DNA from: Verrucomicrobiia bacterium
Lineage (GTDB): Bacteria > Verrucomicrobiota > Verrucomicrobiia > Palsa-1439
Direction of reading: 5' to 3'
Assembly: GCA_025056465.1 (NCBI GenBank)
Contig: JANWVU010000006.1
Coordinates: 1 to 40,148, forward strand
Length of the DNA: 40,148 nt
Shown: piece after piece, positions 1 through 9,185 of the stretch
How positions within the stretch are numbered: the first letter of the stretch is position 1
How the letters are laid out: each line of letters begins with the position of its first letter
Position numbers and translations under genes: made by a program
Notes under the pieces: model-generated
Seen by the model: the letters and a program-made list of their open reading frames with translations, nothing else
What the model was told of the DNA's origin: nothing
Databases searched by the model: none

Positions 1-77
1 AGGTAGCGAGCGAGCAAGAAACCCTGATGCTCCGCTCCTCCCTCGGTGAGCATGGGCAAAAAAATGAGGATTTTCAA
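1..77 (-). CDS. Glycosyltransferase group 1/family 4, N-terminal fragment (truncated by window edge)
   Basis: Minus-strand frame from TTG at 77 reads (M)KILIFLPMLTEGGAEHQGFLLARY with no stop to base 1. The 'ILIFLPxLTEGGAE...LARYL' string is typical of GT4 N-termini. In-frame TAG at 89-87 is the stop of the preceding gene. Confidence 0.55.
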   Translation of the reverse strand, partial: MKILIFLPMLTEGGAEHQGFLLARY

Positions 78-86
78 ACGAGAGGA

Positions 87-869
87 CTACCGGTGCGCCA
101 ACACCTCGACAATTGAGGGCAAGCCGTAGAACCGAGATGGATAAGCAGGTGGTGGGTAGGGGCACTTAGGCTCGAGATCGGGGTGATGGATCTGTCCCTC
201 TACCCCAGAAGCCTGAATGGAAAATCCGCTCTTTTGCAACATGTGAGTAAGGGTACGACGCGTGAGGAACCGGTGGCTGGTCATCCGCCGAGCCGTGCGA
301 AACAGCATCCGAAGTGCTGCTCGGATCGTCGCCGGATTACGTTGCGCCAGCCCTCGATCCAACAAAAGGTGAGCTGCCCAGCCAAAAGAATTCGCATTTA
401 CATAAAGTTGCCCTCTAGGTTTTAGTACCCGATAAAATTCGGCAAGCGTTTGGGGAATCTCAGTGAACATGAGTGCGCCGTAGCAGAAAACCGCGTCGAA
501 TGCTTCCGCTTGGTAGGGCAAGCGTTCAAGCCGTCCGCGCACGAACAAACAATTTTTGCATCCCATTTCTTCCGCCAATGCGCTCGCAACTCGCAACCTT
601 GCGGGGCTCAGGTCAATGCCGTGCACGATGTGATTTTCTCGCGCGAGGGCAACGGACCATTGACCCATGCCACAGGCGGCGTCGAGAACTCGGGACATTT
701 GGCAGAAGCTGATCATCTCGAGTCGTCGTCGGTAGTAGGACAACGTGCGGGGCGCAGCAAACTCGAGTTGGGCAAACGCTCGTTCGGATTCAGGCAATTC
801 GTTCCAAACAGCGTGTGGAAATCGCCAGCCGGCCTCTTCAAAGCGAGCTAATGGGGGTGTGTTTGTCAC
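87..869 (-). CDS. Class I SAM-dependent methyltransferase
   Basis: ORF 87..872. Motif I VLDAACGMGQWSVALA, plus AVFCYGALMFTEIPQTLAEFYRVLKPRGQLYV. GTG at 869 overlaps the upstream TGA (GTGA); the ORF track uses the TTG at 872. Confidence 0.88.
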   Translation of the reverse strand: MTNTPPLARFEEAGWRFPHAVWNELPESERAFAQLEFAAPRTLSYYRRRLEMISFCQMSRVLDAACGMGQWSVALARENHIVHGIDLSPARLRVASALAEEMGCKNCLFVRGRLERLPYQAEAFDAVFCYGALMFTEIPQTLAEFYRVLKPRGQLYVNANSFGWAAHLLLDRGLAQRNPATIRAALRMLFRTARRMTSHRFLTRRTLTHMLQKSGFSIQASGVEGQIHHPDLEPKCPYPPPAYPSRFYGLPSIVEVLAHR

Positions 870-2104
870 CAAATCTGGGGCAAAGGTTGGATGGGAATGC
901 TAACGGAATACTGACGCGTCTCGTCTGGTCCATTGAAAACCAGAGGCATGTCGCGGCCTTGGTGTCGGACGCGGACAGGCCGAGAGGGGTCAATGTAGAT
1001 GGTGAGACCTTGCAGCGAGAGCATGGGGTTGTGCGCGGGTGTCAGCAACTCGATGTTCGTTGTGCCGTCAACATCCACAAATCGCAGCCGCACGTTTTCC
1101 ACGCAATTCAGGTAATCGAGCAACCGCGCGACCCCTGCAACCCACAACCGACCTTCCGCTGATTCACGCTGCAGGAATCGAAACGGAGCAAGATAAACCT
1201 CAGGTCGTTGGCGAACAGCCTCGATGCTGATAGGCCGACATTGCCCTTTGCAGCGGTGCAGGACGCCAAGATGTTGGTAGATGATCACGACACCGTGGTG
1301 GGCGTAAAACGCCGGCCAGTCAATTTGTTTGAGTTGGAAGCCTAGCGACGAGAGGTTGGGAGCGTTGATGCCGGTAGCGCGCAGCCGGATGAAGCCGAAA
1401 AACTCCGAGCTGTCTTGCAGCCGATATGGTATGATCAGTCGGCACTGCGGGTTACGGCGCCACCGGCCGAAGCGTCTTCTCACACTATGCAGAGGGGTCG
1501 TACCGGCAATCGCGTCTGGGTCGGTGATTAAGATCGTGTCAGAGTCCGACCAGACATAGCGCACCCCATGTCGTTTCATGAGGTCGGCATGGTAGTAAGG
1601 GCTACCGCGCACGTCCCCGTGGTGATAGCGCGGTGAGCCGGGACCGATGTTCTGTAGGTTGTGCTCGCCGCCGTGGTCCGTGTACACGGGCAGAGTGACG
1701 CGAAGCTCTGCTAACGCCGCGTAGGCTCGTTCGGCATGTGCCCGCCGAAACGGGTGCGCGGCATCGAAATCGCCGAACGAGTGGTTGGTATCGATCCAGC
1801 CCGCTTGCAGATATTCTGCGATGCGACTGCCGTACGAGCTAACCGGGCTGTCTGGATCGTATCCGTTGAAGTAGGCAAACGTATGCGGGTTTACCGAGTA
1901 GAAGAACATGCTCGAAGTAATTTCGAGCCCCAACCCCTGACCTAGCGGACCGGTTGAGGTGCTGTTGAGGTATTTCATGAGGGCGTCGAACTCGCTAAAC
2001 GAGAAGTATTCGATGTCATTGGACACTGCGATCGCGCCCCGGTACGGGTAGGGCAGTTTTCTGAGCCTCCGGTCGCCGGGGTGAATACTTTGATATGAAC
2101 GCAT
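866..2104 (-). CDS. Polysaccharide deacetylase-like hypothetical protein
   Basis: 412-aa ORF with AVSNDIEYFSFSEFDALM, DTNHSFGDFD and YTDHGGEHN, His/Asp-rich strings resembling divergent CE4-type motifs. Embedded in a polysaccharide operon. Confidence 0.5.
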   Translation of the reverse strand: MRSYQSIHPGDRRLRKLPYPYRGAIAVSNDIEYFSFSEFDALMKYLNSTSTGPLGQGLGLEITSSMFFYSVNPHTFAYFNGYDPDSPVSSYGSRIAEYLQAGWIDTNHSFGDFDAAHPFRRAHAERAYAALAELRVTLPVYTDHGGEHNLQNIGPGSPRYHHGDVRGSPYYHADLMKRHGVRYVWSDSDTILITDPDAIAGTTPLHSVRRRFGRWRRNPQCRLIIPYRLQDSSEFFGFIRLRATGINAPNLSSLGFQLKQIDWPAFYAHHGVVIIYQHLGVLHRCKGQCRPISIEAVRQRPEVYLAPFRFLQRESAEGRLWVAGVARLLDYLNCVENVRLRFVDVDGTTNIELLTPAHNPMLSLQGLTIYIDPSRPVRVRHQGRDMPLVFNGPDETRQYSVSIPIQPLPQIW

Positions 2105-2127
2105 TGCTGTCGAGAGTTGCGATAACC

Positions 2128-3714
2128 TCAGGGTGAGTCGGTCAGATAGACAAAAGTTTCATACGGATTTTGGAGGACCCGGTTTCCTTGGGCATCCACG
2201 AACTCTTTTTTTTGATAGTTGTGCCAAATCTGGCAGTCGCGGCAGACACTGTTAGCGAACACACCCGCCAAAGCTTCTGCGCGGATTCTGCGATACTCGG
2301 GCGACAGCCATATTTCCCGCAGGCCGGACTGGTGCAAGTTGCCCACGTAGGGCACATCGTCGCGGTAGCCGACATAGAGAGTGGTGGCGCAACAGAGTGC
2401 AACTTGGCCATCAGGGTAAACGGCGGCCTGTGTCCACAATTGGGAACAGGCATACCGTTGCGCGGGAGCGGGCAAATCGATATCGAAATTCAGGCGTTCG
2501 TTAATCCAGATCCCGTTCACGTACTTAGAAAGCACGTAAAAACTAACCATGTCCAAGCCGATCGCTTTCATGCGGTCACGAAACAGGTCCTGTTCGTGCC
2601 GGTTGTAATCCTGCACTACGAGGCAGGCGCGCAACGTCGTGCGCCCGCCCAATTCGTTGCGTACTCGCACCAGAGTTTTGATGTTTTCCAACGGCACGCG
2701 GAAGTCATCGAGACGGATCTTCCGGTACGTATCCTCGGTAGCGGCGTCGAGGCTGAAGGAAATGTGGTCAACGCCCGCGGCAATTAAGCGCCGCGCTGCT
2801 TCTTCGTGGAGCAACGTGCCGTTGGTGGTGATGCTTACGCCACAACCGTGCTGCTTGGCGAGTACGGCATAATCGGTGAAGTTGCGATACACGAACGGCT
2901 CGTCATACTGACCAAATCCCAAATGGCTGCGGTACTGACCGGCCTCACGAATCAGCTTCTCCAACAACTGCGGTGGCATCCGTTTGCTGTTCGCGAAGTA
3001 ATTTGTGGTGTGGCTCCGGCGCAAGTCTTCGCCATGATAGGGACACATTATACATTTCAAGTTGCAATGAGTTGTGAGCGCCACATGCACCCAACGCGGG
3101 AATGAAAATTCGGGTAACTCTTCTAGCTGCTCAACAAGAACCAAGGTGCGCAAGCGTGGACCAGCCTGTTCGGACTTTGGAGCGATGGCATGTTCGAGCC
3201 GTTGGACAAGTCCACGTTGCCATTTTCCGACGAGGCGGATCCATTGCTTGATCTGCGCCGAGCCGCGTGCACGACGGATGGCAGTGTGACGCGCTGCGGG
3301 TGCCGTGTTGGTCGTTGGGGGGGGCGATTGAGCGGCACTAGCTGCGCGGCTGCGATCCCCTGAGGCGGATCGCCAGGTCCGCCACCGGTTGTGAAGGGAG
3401 AGTAGTTTCTTCCGCCAATGAATCGCCGCGCGGCGTGTTAGCCGCAGAACGGCGAGTGACAAAACTTGAAACGGTAATCGCAGACTTCCCTCGGTGCGCA
3501 ACAATCGCACGTCGGTGTCTAGTCCAGGATTGACAGCAACGACCAGCCATAACCGCGCGCAGTCAGGCCGAATAGTTTCTACTTCGACAAGCTCCCTGTC
3601 GGTGAGAGCCAAGTTAGGATGATTGACTATCAGCAACGGCTCCCGCCGCAGAGCCATCATTAGCAAGTCCCGCAACGGGGGTACGTGCCGATAGTAAATG
3701 ACGCGACGTTTCAT
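2128..3714 (-). CDS. Radical SAM protein with C-terminal SPASM-like domain
   Basis: CxxxCxxC in THCNLKCIMCPYHG; C-terminal cysteines YACSQLW...CCATT...CRDCQIW; ITTNGTLL and ISFSLDAATEDTYRKIR. ATGA overlap with upstream gene. Confidence 0.9.
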   Translation of the reverse strand: MKRRVIYYRHVPPLRDLLMMALRREPLLIVNHPNLALTDRELVEVETIRPDCARLWLVVAVNPGLDTDVRLLRTEGSLRLPFQVLSLAVLRLTRRAAIHWRKKLLSLHNRWRTWRSASGDRSRAASAAQSPPPTTNTAPAARHTAIRRARGSAQIKQWIRLVGKWQRGLVQRLEHAIAPKSEQAGPRLRTLVLVEQLEELPEFSFPRWVHVALTTHCNLKCIMCPYHGEDLRRSHTTNYFANSKRMPPQLLEKLIREAGQYRSHLGFGQYDEPFVYRNFTDYAVLAKQHGCGVSITTNGTLLHEEAARRLIAAGVDHISFSLDAATEDTYRKIRLDDFRVPLENIKTLVRVRNELGGRTTLRACLVVQDYNRHEQDLFRDRMKAIGLDMVSFYVLSKYVNGIWINERLNFDIDLPAPAQRYACSQLWTQAAVYPDGQVALCCATTLYVGYRDDVPYVGNLHQSGLREIWLSPEYRRIRAEALAGVFANSVCRDCQIWHNYQKKEFVDAQGNRVLQNPYETFVYLTDSP

Positions 3715-5009
3715 GGCTTGGCGACGCGTTGCAGCACGTCAAGATACTGGCAGATGATTTTATCGATATGCAGATGCCGGTCAAACCAGGCGCGCGCGAC
3801 AATCTGCAACTGTTTCCACCACTCCGCTGGCGCAGCAGCCACGCGTTGCATGGCCTGCAGAATTGCATCCTCCGACTCGGCAGGAAACACATGTGGAGGC
3901 CAATCGTTGCCATATAACAGGCGGTTCCAATCTCCAAACGCGGTGATCAATGGCCGTCCATAATATGTGGTTTCACGGCCGATGTTACCCAGCACGGCGA
4001 GCCGCGGGCTGAACTGATCGCACACAACGACGCGGTCAAGCATGAAAATAGCCCGCAATTTTTTGTTGGGCATGTCCGGCAGCCAATCTACATAATCGCG
4101 CAAATGCAACGTTTCCACCAATTCTCGGCTGTGGGCAAGATCGGCGGGGCGGCCTTTCTCGATGAGGATCAGCCGGCAGGACTTGCTCGTGGTGGACATA
4201 AACCGCGCAAAAGCCCGCAGCAATTTGTCATTGTCCTTGAGGTAAGCGTCATTGTTCGTTCGCAGGTAGAAATGCCGCGTGGGGTGAAAGAAAATCAGGT
4301 CGTGATCACGGTATCGACGGCGTAGTTGTTCTTCGAAATCTCGGTCCCATTCTTGAAGCAAGGTCGGGTCCATTGGGAAGTTGCAGTAATAGACCGGTTT
4401 GTTGAGCAACCCGAGGCGCTTAAGCAGGACTTGTTGGTGCGGAAGGCATATGATCGCGGCGCATTGCCGCAACCCCCTCCGTTGCCGAAACTGCAAACCA
4501 GCGTCGTGAGCAAAATCCCGCAGCCAGGAAAACAACTTACCAGGCTGACGGCAGAGTTTTGAGAAAATTATGGTTGGATGGTGGTCGACGAAGAGCTTGA
4601 AGGGGAGGATTTGAAGGTCGGCACCCTGGGATAGAAAAACCTTCGGCACATTTACTAATTCACTAAATAAGGCCGGCCCGTTTTCCATCATCATGATCAC
4701 ACTTGCATCTTTGGCTTGCTCATAAAGTTGGCCAATGGCGCGGTGAGTGGTGAGTTTTTGCGGTCTTCCCCAGTGGATTGGTTCGTTTTCGACCTCGAAA
4801 ACCATCGTTCCCTCTTCGACTCGGTCGGTCCACCACGCACGGCTTTCTTGGCCGACCGGCTGGCCTACTTGCAAAAGCGTCGCGGCCACGCCTCGTCGCC
4901 GAAATGCGGAGACAATGAAGTCTCCCATGTTGAGATTGTTGCCGTACATCATCACGCGAAGCGGATGGTTTGCTGTGCGCAAACCAGCTTGAGACAAGCT
5001 CATGGGCAA
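3711..5009 (-). CDS. Glycosyltransferase-like protein
   Basis: 432-aa ORF: LRVMMYGNNLNMGDFIVSAFRRRG...; DYVDWLPDMPNKKLRAIFMLDRVVVCDQF...GRPLITAF resembles the C-terminal half of GT-B enzymes. Operon context. Confidence 0.6.
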   Translation of the reverse strand: MPMSLSQAGLRTANHPLRVMMYGNNLNMGDFIVSAFRRRGVAATLLQVGQPVGQESRAWWTDRVEEGTMVFEVENEPIHWGRPQKLTTHRAIGQLYEQAKDASVIMMMENGPALFSELVNVPKVFLSQGADLQILPFKLFVDHHPTIIFSKLCRQPGKLFSWLRDFAHDAGLQFRQRRGLRQCAAIICLPHQQVLLKRLGLLNKPVYYCNFPMDPTLLQEWDRDFEEQLRRRYRDHDLIFFHPTRHFYLRTNNDAYLKDNDKLLRAFARFMSTTSKSCRLILIEKGRPADLAHSRELVETLHLRDYVDWLPDMPNKKLRAIFMLDRVVVCDQFSPRLAVLGNIGRETTYYGRPLITAFGDWNRLLYGNDWPPHVFPAESEDAILQAMQRVAAAPAEWWKQLQIVARAWFDRHLHIDKIICQYLDVLQRVAKP

Positions 5010-5189
5010 AAGTGATTTCAGATAATTAGTCTCCGGCTTGGGGTTCTCGAGTCACAATTTGGCACATCGTTTGTGCCCACGTTGATCCCATCCACCCATG
5101 CAAAGTTTGGAGTAGCCAATCAGGCTACCGCGGGCAGATTGATTCGTTCTGCTTGATCCCTCAGCGTGCATGGAAGGATGTTTGAGGTT

Positions 5190-6458
5190 TTACTTGCGAG
5201 GCAGTGTGATTTGTTTGTTGGATCTTGCCGTTTCAAACTCCCATTGATAGGGCACAATCACTGGCGCAAACCGTTCCAGCAACGAATCGGCCATAGCTCC
5301 AGAGTACCCGGCATCACGGGCGCTACCCTCAACTTGGAAGTGGGCGATTTCCGTTGAAGGAAACAACAAGGTGTGGCCGTCCGCCGCATAGCCACCCAGC
5401 CGGATTACGAACGTCTGATGCGGCATCAGTCGAAGATTGTGGAATGTGCAGCGAATTAATCCGCGGCCATCCAGGCGTTCAGGGCGACAGTCGTCGAGCA
5501 GCATATCGGCCCCGCAGATTGCCCCCCAGCGACTCGAAATCACAACCCATAATGCGGGTCGAGCTACAGGTCGCTTGGCATGATACAACAACTCAATGGT
5601 TATGGATTCTCCTGGAGAGAACACGTTCGCAGGCTGTCCGTCGGCTGACCGAAGGATCACTGCTTCGATTTCGACCTCTCGATCCACGCTTTGAAGCTTT
5701 TTCGGAGCGTCGGTGATGCAGGGGAGTGATGCAAGGTATTGTTGAATTACGGGTTTCGGGGGCCCTTCCGCAAAGAGTTTACCCTCCTCCAATAGAAAGG
5801 CCCGGTGACACAAAACTTCAATCGCGCCCATGTTGTGGCTGACGAAGAGGACGGTGCGGCCTTGTTTGGCGACATCGCCCATTTTGCCGAGGCATTTTTT
5901 TTGGAAACTGGCGTCACCGACCGCGAGGACTTCGTCCACGAGCAGGATCTCGGGCTCTAGGTGGGCTGCCACAGCAAAAGCAAGGCGCATTCGCATGCCG
6001 CTGCTGTAGTGTTTTACGGGGGTGTCGATAAACTTTTCAACCTCCGCAAAGGCGACGATTTCGTCGAACTTGCTTTCGATCTCCTTTTTCCTCATGCCGA
6101 GAATCGCGCCGTTGAGGAAAATGTTTTCGCGGCCGGTAAGTTCGGGATGAAAACCGGTGCCGACTTCGAGGAGGGAGCCAACCCGGCCGTGAATCTCCGC
6201 GCTGCCGGTCGTTGGCTCGGTGATTTGAGAGAGGATTTTCAGCAGGGTGCTCTTGCCGGCTCCATTGCGGCCGATGACGCCGACGACTTCGCCGCGTTGG
6301 ACTTCAAATGAGACATCCCGCAATGCCCAAAATGTCTCGGCGGGTGGGGAACGACGGAATGGATTGGCAAGCACATCGCGCAACGCTTTGTATCGCTCGC
6401 GCGGGCCGAGCCGGTACTGTTTACCGAGGTTTTCAACGCGAATCGCTACCTCGCTCAT
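5190..6458 (-). CDS. wzt: ABC transporter ATP-binding protein with C-terminal carbohydrate-binding domain (Wzt-type polysaccharide exporter)
   Basis: Walker A GRNGAGKST, signature YSSGMRMRLAFA, Walker B EILLVDEVLAVGD. C-terminal Wzt-C-like domain. Native start MSEVAIRVENLGKQYR at 6458; the ORF track extends upstream to 6755. Confidence 0.9.
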   Translation of the reverse strand: MSEVAIRVENLGKQYRLGPRERYKALRDVLANPFRRSPPAETFWALRDVSFEVQRGEVVGVIGRNGAGKSTLLKILSQITEPTTGSAEIHGRVGSLLEVGTGFHPELTGRENIFLNGAILGMRKKEIESKFDEIVAFAEVEKFIDTPVKHYSSGMRMRLAFAVAAHLEPEILLVDEVLAVGDASFQKKCLGKMGDVAKQGRTVLFVSHNMGAIEVLCHRAFLLEEGKLFAEGPPKPVIQQYLASLPCITDAPKKLQSVDREVEIEAVILRSADGQPANVFSPGESITIELLYHAKRPVARPALWVVISSRWGAICGADMLLDDCRPERLDGRGLIRCTFHNLRLMPHQTFVIRLGGYAADGHTLLFPSTEIAHFQVEGSARDAGYSGAMADSLLERFAPVIVPYQWEFETARSNKQITLPRK

Positions 6459-7318
6459 ATCACATCCGCGAATGTCCGCTCCATGCGTCGGAAATAGATC
6501 AAGCCGGTCACGAGAACCACCACGACGGTAATGATGGACACTCCGAGAAGCGGACCGGGAGGCGAGCCTCCGAGCAAGGCCCATCGAAACCCATCCACCA
6601 CGCCGGCCATGGGATTGATTCCGTAAATCGCTCGCACCGACTCGGGCAGCAGGCTCGAGGGGTAAGCAATCGGGGTGGCGAAAAACCAAATTTGGGTGAG
6701 GAACGGAATCGTGTAGCGGACGTCGCGATACTCGACGTTCAAAGCGGAAAGCCACACACCTACCGCGAGGGCAGTGATTAGGGCGAACACAACCAAAGCC
6801 GGCAGAGTTAGCAGAATCCAGCCGGTGGGGAAGATACCGTACAGGAGCATGAGCAGCACCATTACAAGGAAGGCGATGGCGAAGTCGGGCACACCGCCCA
6901 AGACGGCGGCGATCGGGATAATCAAGCGGGGAAAATAAACTTTTGTGATCAGCGCGCGGTTGGTGACGAGACTATTGCCGGATTCGTTGAGCGCGTAGGC
7001 GAACAGTTGCCACGGGAGCAGACCGCAAAAGACAAAGATGGGGTAGGGCAGAGCATCGCTTTTCACGCCGGCGAGTTTGCCGAAGAAGATACTGAAAACG
7101 ACCATGGTGAGCACCGGCTGCAAAATCGCCCACATGGCGCCGAGGACCGTTTGTTTGTATCGGACTTTGATGTCCCGCCAGACCAAAAAATAGAGCAGAT
7201 CCCGGTAGTCCCAAATTTGGCGGAGCCGCAGATCAAGCCAACCATGCGACGGTGCAATGCGCGTGACAACGGCAGGCTGCCGCCCTGCCGGTGCCTCAAT
7301 CGCAGTCGGTTGGCTCAT
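6455..7318 (-). CDS. wzm: ABC-2 type polysaccharide exporter permease (Wzm-type)
   Basis: LLYFLVWRDIKVRYKQTVLGAMWAILQP motif with multiple TM segments. ATGA overlap with wzt. Confidence 0.9.
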   Translation of the reverse strand: MSQPTAIEAPAGRQPAVVTRIAPSHGWLDLRLRQIWDYRDLLYFLVWRDIKVRYKQTVLGAMWAILQPVLTMVVFSIFFGKLAGVKSDALPYPIFVFCGLLPWQLFAYALNESGNSLVTNRALITKVYFPRLIIPIAAVLGGVPDFAIAFLVMVLLMLLYGIFPTGWILLTLPALVVFALITALAVGVWLSALNVEYRDVRYTIPFLTQIWFFATPIAYPSSLLPESVRAIYGINPMAGVVDGFRWALLGGSPPGPLLGVSIITVVVVLVTGLIYFRRMERTFADVI

Positions 7319-7360
7319 GCTGAGTTTGAGTGACGACGGGCATGACCCGTCGGGTGGTTT

Positions 7361-7948
7361 TCAGGCAAATACCCAGTGCATCTTCGGACTGGGTGACACG
7401 CCATCGGGAAGGTACCGGGGCGTCATCGGGTGTTGTTTGTTATACATGCATACGATGATTGCATCGGCTGGGCTCCGATCCACATCAGCCAGCGGGCTTA
7501 TCGGCACCGCCATAAATGGCTGGCCCGCCCGGTCGCCGTCGTAAACGGCGACGAGCTGGAGTTTCCATTCAACCAAACCAAGGTATGTGATTTCCGCCAG
7601 CTCACCGGCGCCCATTAGCGCCACAGTTTTTAGGCCCTGTTCGGACAACGTCCGACAAAGCTGTGCACTGCGTTTCCGGGCTTCGTGGTAAAACTGAAAG
7701 GAAAACTCCAGAAACTCATATGTTAGCCGCGTTTTTTCCGCGATACCGGCAGGCGTCAAAAAGTAATCCCACCGTCGCGCATGTTCTTTCTTCACGTGCA
7801 GCAAACCTTTTGCGATCATCTTTTTGAGCGTGGCATGAGCGAGCTTCACACTGACGCCCAACTTCCGTGCTGCCATGCGGTTGTTGAGCCGCGGGGTTTG
7901 CTCAACGTGCTTCAAGATCTCAAGTTCCAACAGCTCACTACGATCCAT
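7361..7948 (-). CDS. Winged-helix regulator fused to a C-terminal Rossmann/PglD_N-like nucleotide-binding domain
   Basis: N-term LEILKHVEQTPRLNNRMAARKLGVSVKLAHATLKKMIAKGLLHVKK (wHTH). C-term TVALMGAGELAEITYLGLVEWKLQLVAVYDGDRAG (GxGxxA). Confidence 0.75.
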   Translation of the reverse strand: MDRSELLELEILKHVEQTPRLNNRMAARKLGVSVKLAHATLKKMIAKGLLHVKKEHARRWDYFLTPAGIAEKTRLTYEFLEFSFQFYHEARKRSAQLCRTLSEQGLKTVALMGAGELAEITYLGLVEWKLQLVAVYDGDRAGQPFMAVPISPLADVDRSPADAIIVCMYNKQHPMTPRYLPDGVSPSPKMHWVFA

Positions 7949-7981
7949 CGTTTCCGAAAGTAACGTTACGTTTCGGAAACG
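7949..7981. promoter_or_regulatory. 33-bp near-perfect palindrome, candidate operator
   Basis: CGTTTCCGAAA-GTAACGTTACG-TTTCGGAAACG: 11-bp perfect arms with a nested GTAACGTTAC palindrome. Immediately abuts the regulator start codon (7948) and lies in the divergent region with the 8043 gene. Confidence 0.8.
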
Positions 7982-8042
7982 TCAAGGCCGAGTTTCGTTG
8001 ACCCCTACCAATGCCTTCCGTATCCTGAGGCGCTGAGGGAGG

Positions 8043-9185
8043 ATGAAACGGAGGATTCTATTCCTATATCTTACCAAGCACTCCGGACATTACGCCGCCG
8101 CCCGAGCCATCCAACAAGCCATCCTTCGCCTAGAGCCAGACACTCAAACACGGATGCTTGATTCTTTCAAACACTCGAATCCGGTCCTCTCCAAAGTCAC
8201 ACTTCATGCCTATCTCGCCATCCTCAAAGCCGCCCCTGAGATCTGGGAATACATGTATGACAACCCGGAATTCAAAGCTCGCACGGCGCGCATCCGCGAG
8301 ATTCTCAATCGCGGCAACTCCCAAAAACTCAACGAAGTGATTCGACGTTTCCGACCCGACACGGTTGTATGCACCCAGGCGTTCGCGTGCGGCGTGATGG
8401 CTTCTTGGAAACGCGCGAATCGCGATAACGACCTCAAACTCGTCGGCGTCCTCACCGATTTTGTTGCCCACCGGTACTGGGCCGACCCAGACGTCGACTT
8501 GTATGTTGCTCCGAACGATGAGATTCGCGTCGCCCTCGAATCGCAAGGTGTTGCACCGTCTCACATCGTGGTTACCGGCATTCCCATCAGCCCTCGTTTC
8601 AGCGAACCCATCGACCGCAACGCAGTTGCCCAACGCTTCGATCTGAAACCAGACCATCCACTAATCCTCGTCATGGGTGGTAGCTTGGGCTTGGTCCCCA
8701 TGAAATCCATCATTCGCCAACTCGACCGGCTCCCCCAACCTTTCCACATCATCGCCGTTACCGGCCAAAACGCCCGCCTTCAAAGAGCCCTCGCACGTCG
8801 GCGCCGACGCCTCCGTCATCCCACAAAAATTCTCGGCTTCGTAGACTGTATCCCCGAACTCATGGAACTCGCCGAGATGGTCATTTCCAAACCCGGTGGC
8901 ATCACCACTGCCGAGGCGCTCGTCAAACGTCTCCCCATGATCATCATCCAACCCATACCGGGCCAAGAACAGAAAAACGCCGATTTCCTCCTCCGCCATG
9001 GTGTCGCCGTCCAAGCCAACAACCCCGAAGAAGCCGCCCACTACGTAAGCGACTTTCTTCGCAACCCCGAAAAACTGCGCGCCATGCGGGAAGCCGCAGC
9101 CGCAGTCGCTCGCCCAAATGCCGCGGAAGACGCCGCCCGCGCGATTCTGGCGCTCCGCTCAGTCCCGCAACTTGTCGCGGCGTGA
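8043..9185 (+). CDS. MGDG synthase/MurG-like glycosyltransferase (diacylglycerol glycosyltransferase family)
   Basis: RRILFLYLTKHSGHYAAARAIQQAI; FRPDTVVCTQAFACGVMASWK; VMGGSLGLVPM; MVISKPGGITTAEAL. Confidence 0.88.
   Translation: MKRRILFLYLTKHSGHYAAARAIQQAILRLEPDTQTRMLDSFKHSNPVLSKVTLHAYLAILKAAPEIWEYMYDNPEFKARTARIREILNRGNSQKLNEVIRRFRPDTVVCTQAFACGVMASWKRANRDNDLKLVGVLTDFVAHRYWADPDVDLYVAPNDEIRVALESQGVAPSHIVVTGIPISPRFSEPIDRNAVAQRFDLKPDHPLILVMGGSLGLVPMKSIIRQLDRLPQPFHIIAVTGQNARLQRALARRRRRLRHPTKILGFVDCIPELMELAEMVISKPGGITTAEALVKRLPMIIIQPIPGQEQKNADFLLRHGVAVQANNPEEAAHYVSDFLRNPEKLRAMREAAAAVARPNAAEDAARAILALRSVPQLVAA

Noticed and set aside
6459-6755. N-terminal extension of the Wzt ORF
   Set aside because: Overlaps wzm in another frame with no homology; the canonical MSEVAIRVENLGKQYR start is at 6458.
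7334-7352. CGACGGG-CATGA-CCCGTCG hairpin between the regulator and wzm
   Set aside because: Perfect 7-bp stem, but no T-tract on the relevant strand. Could be a weak terminator; insufficient support to call it.
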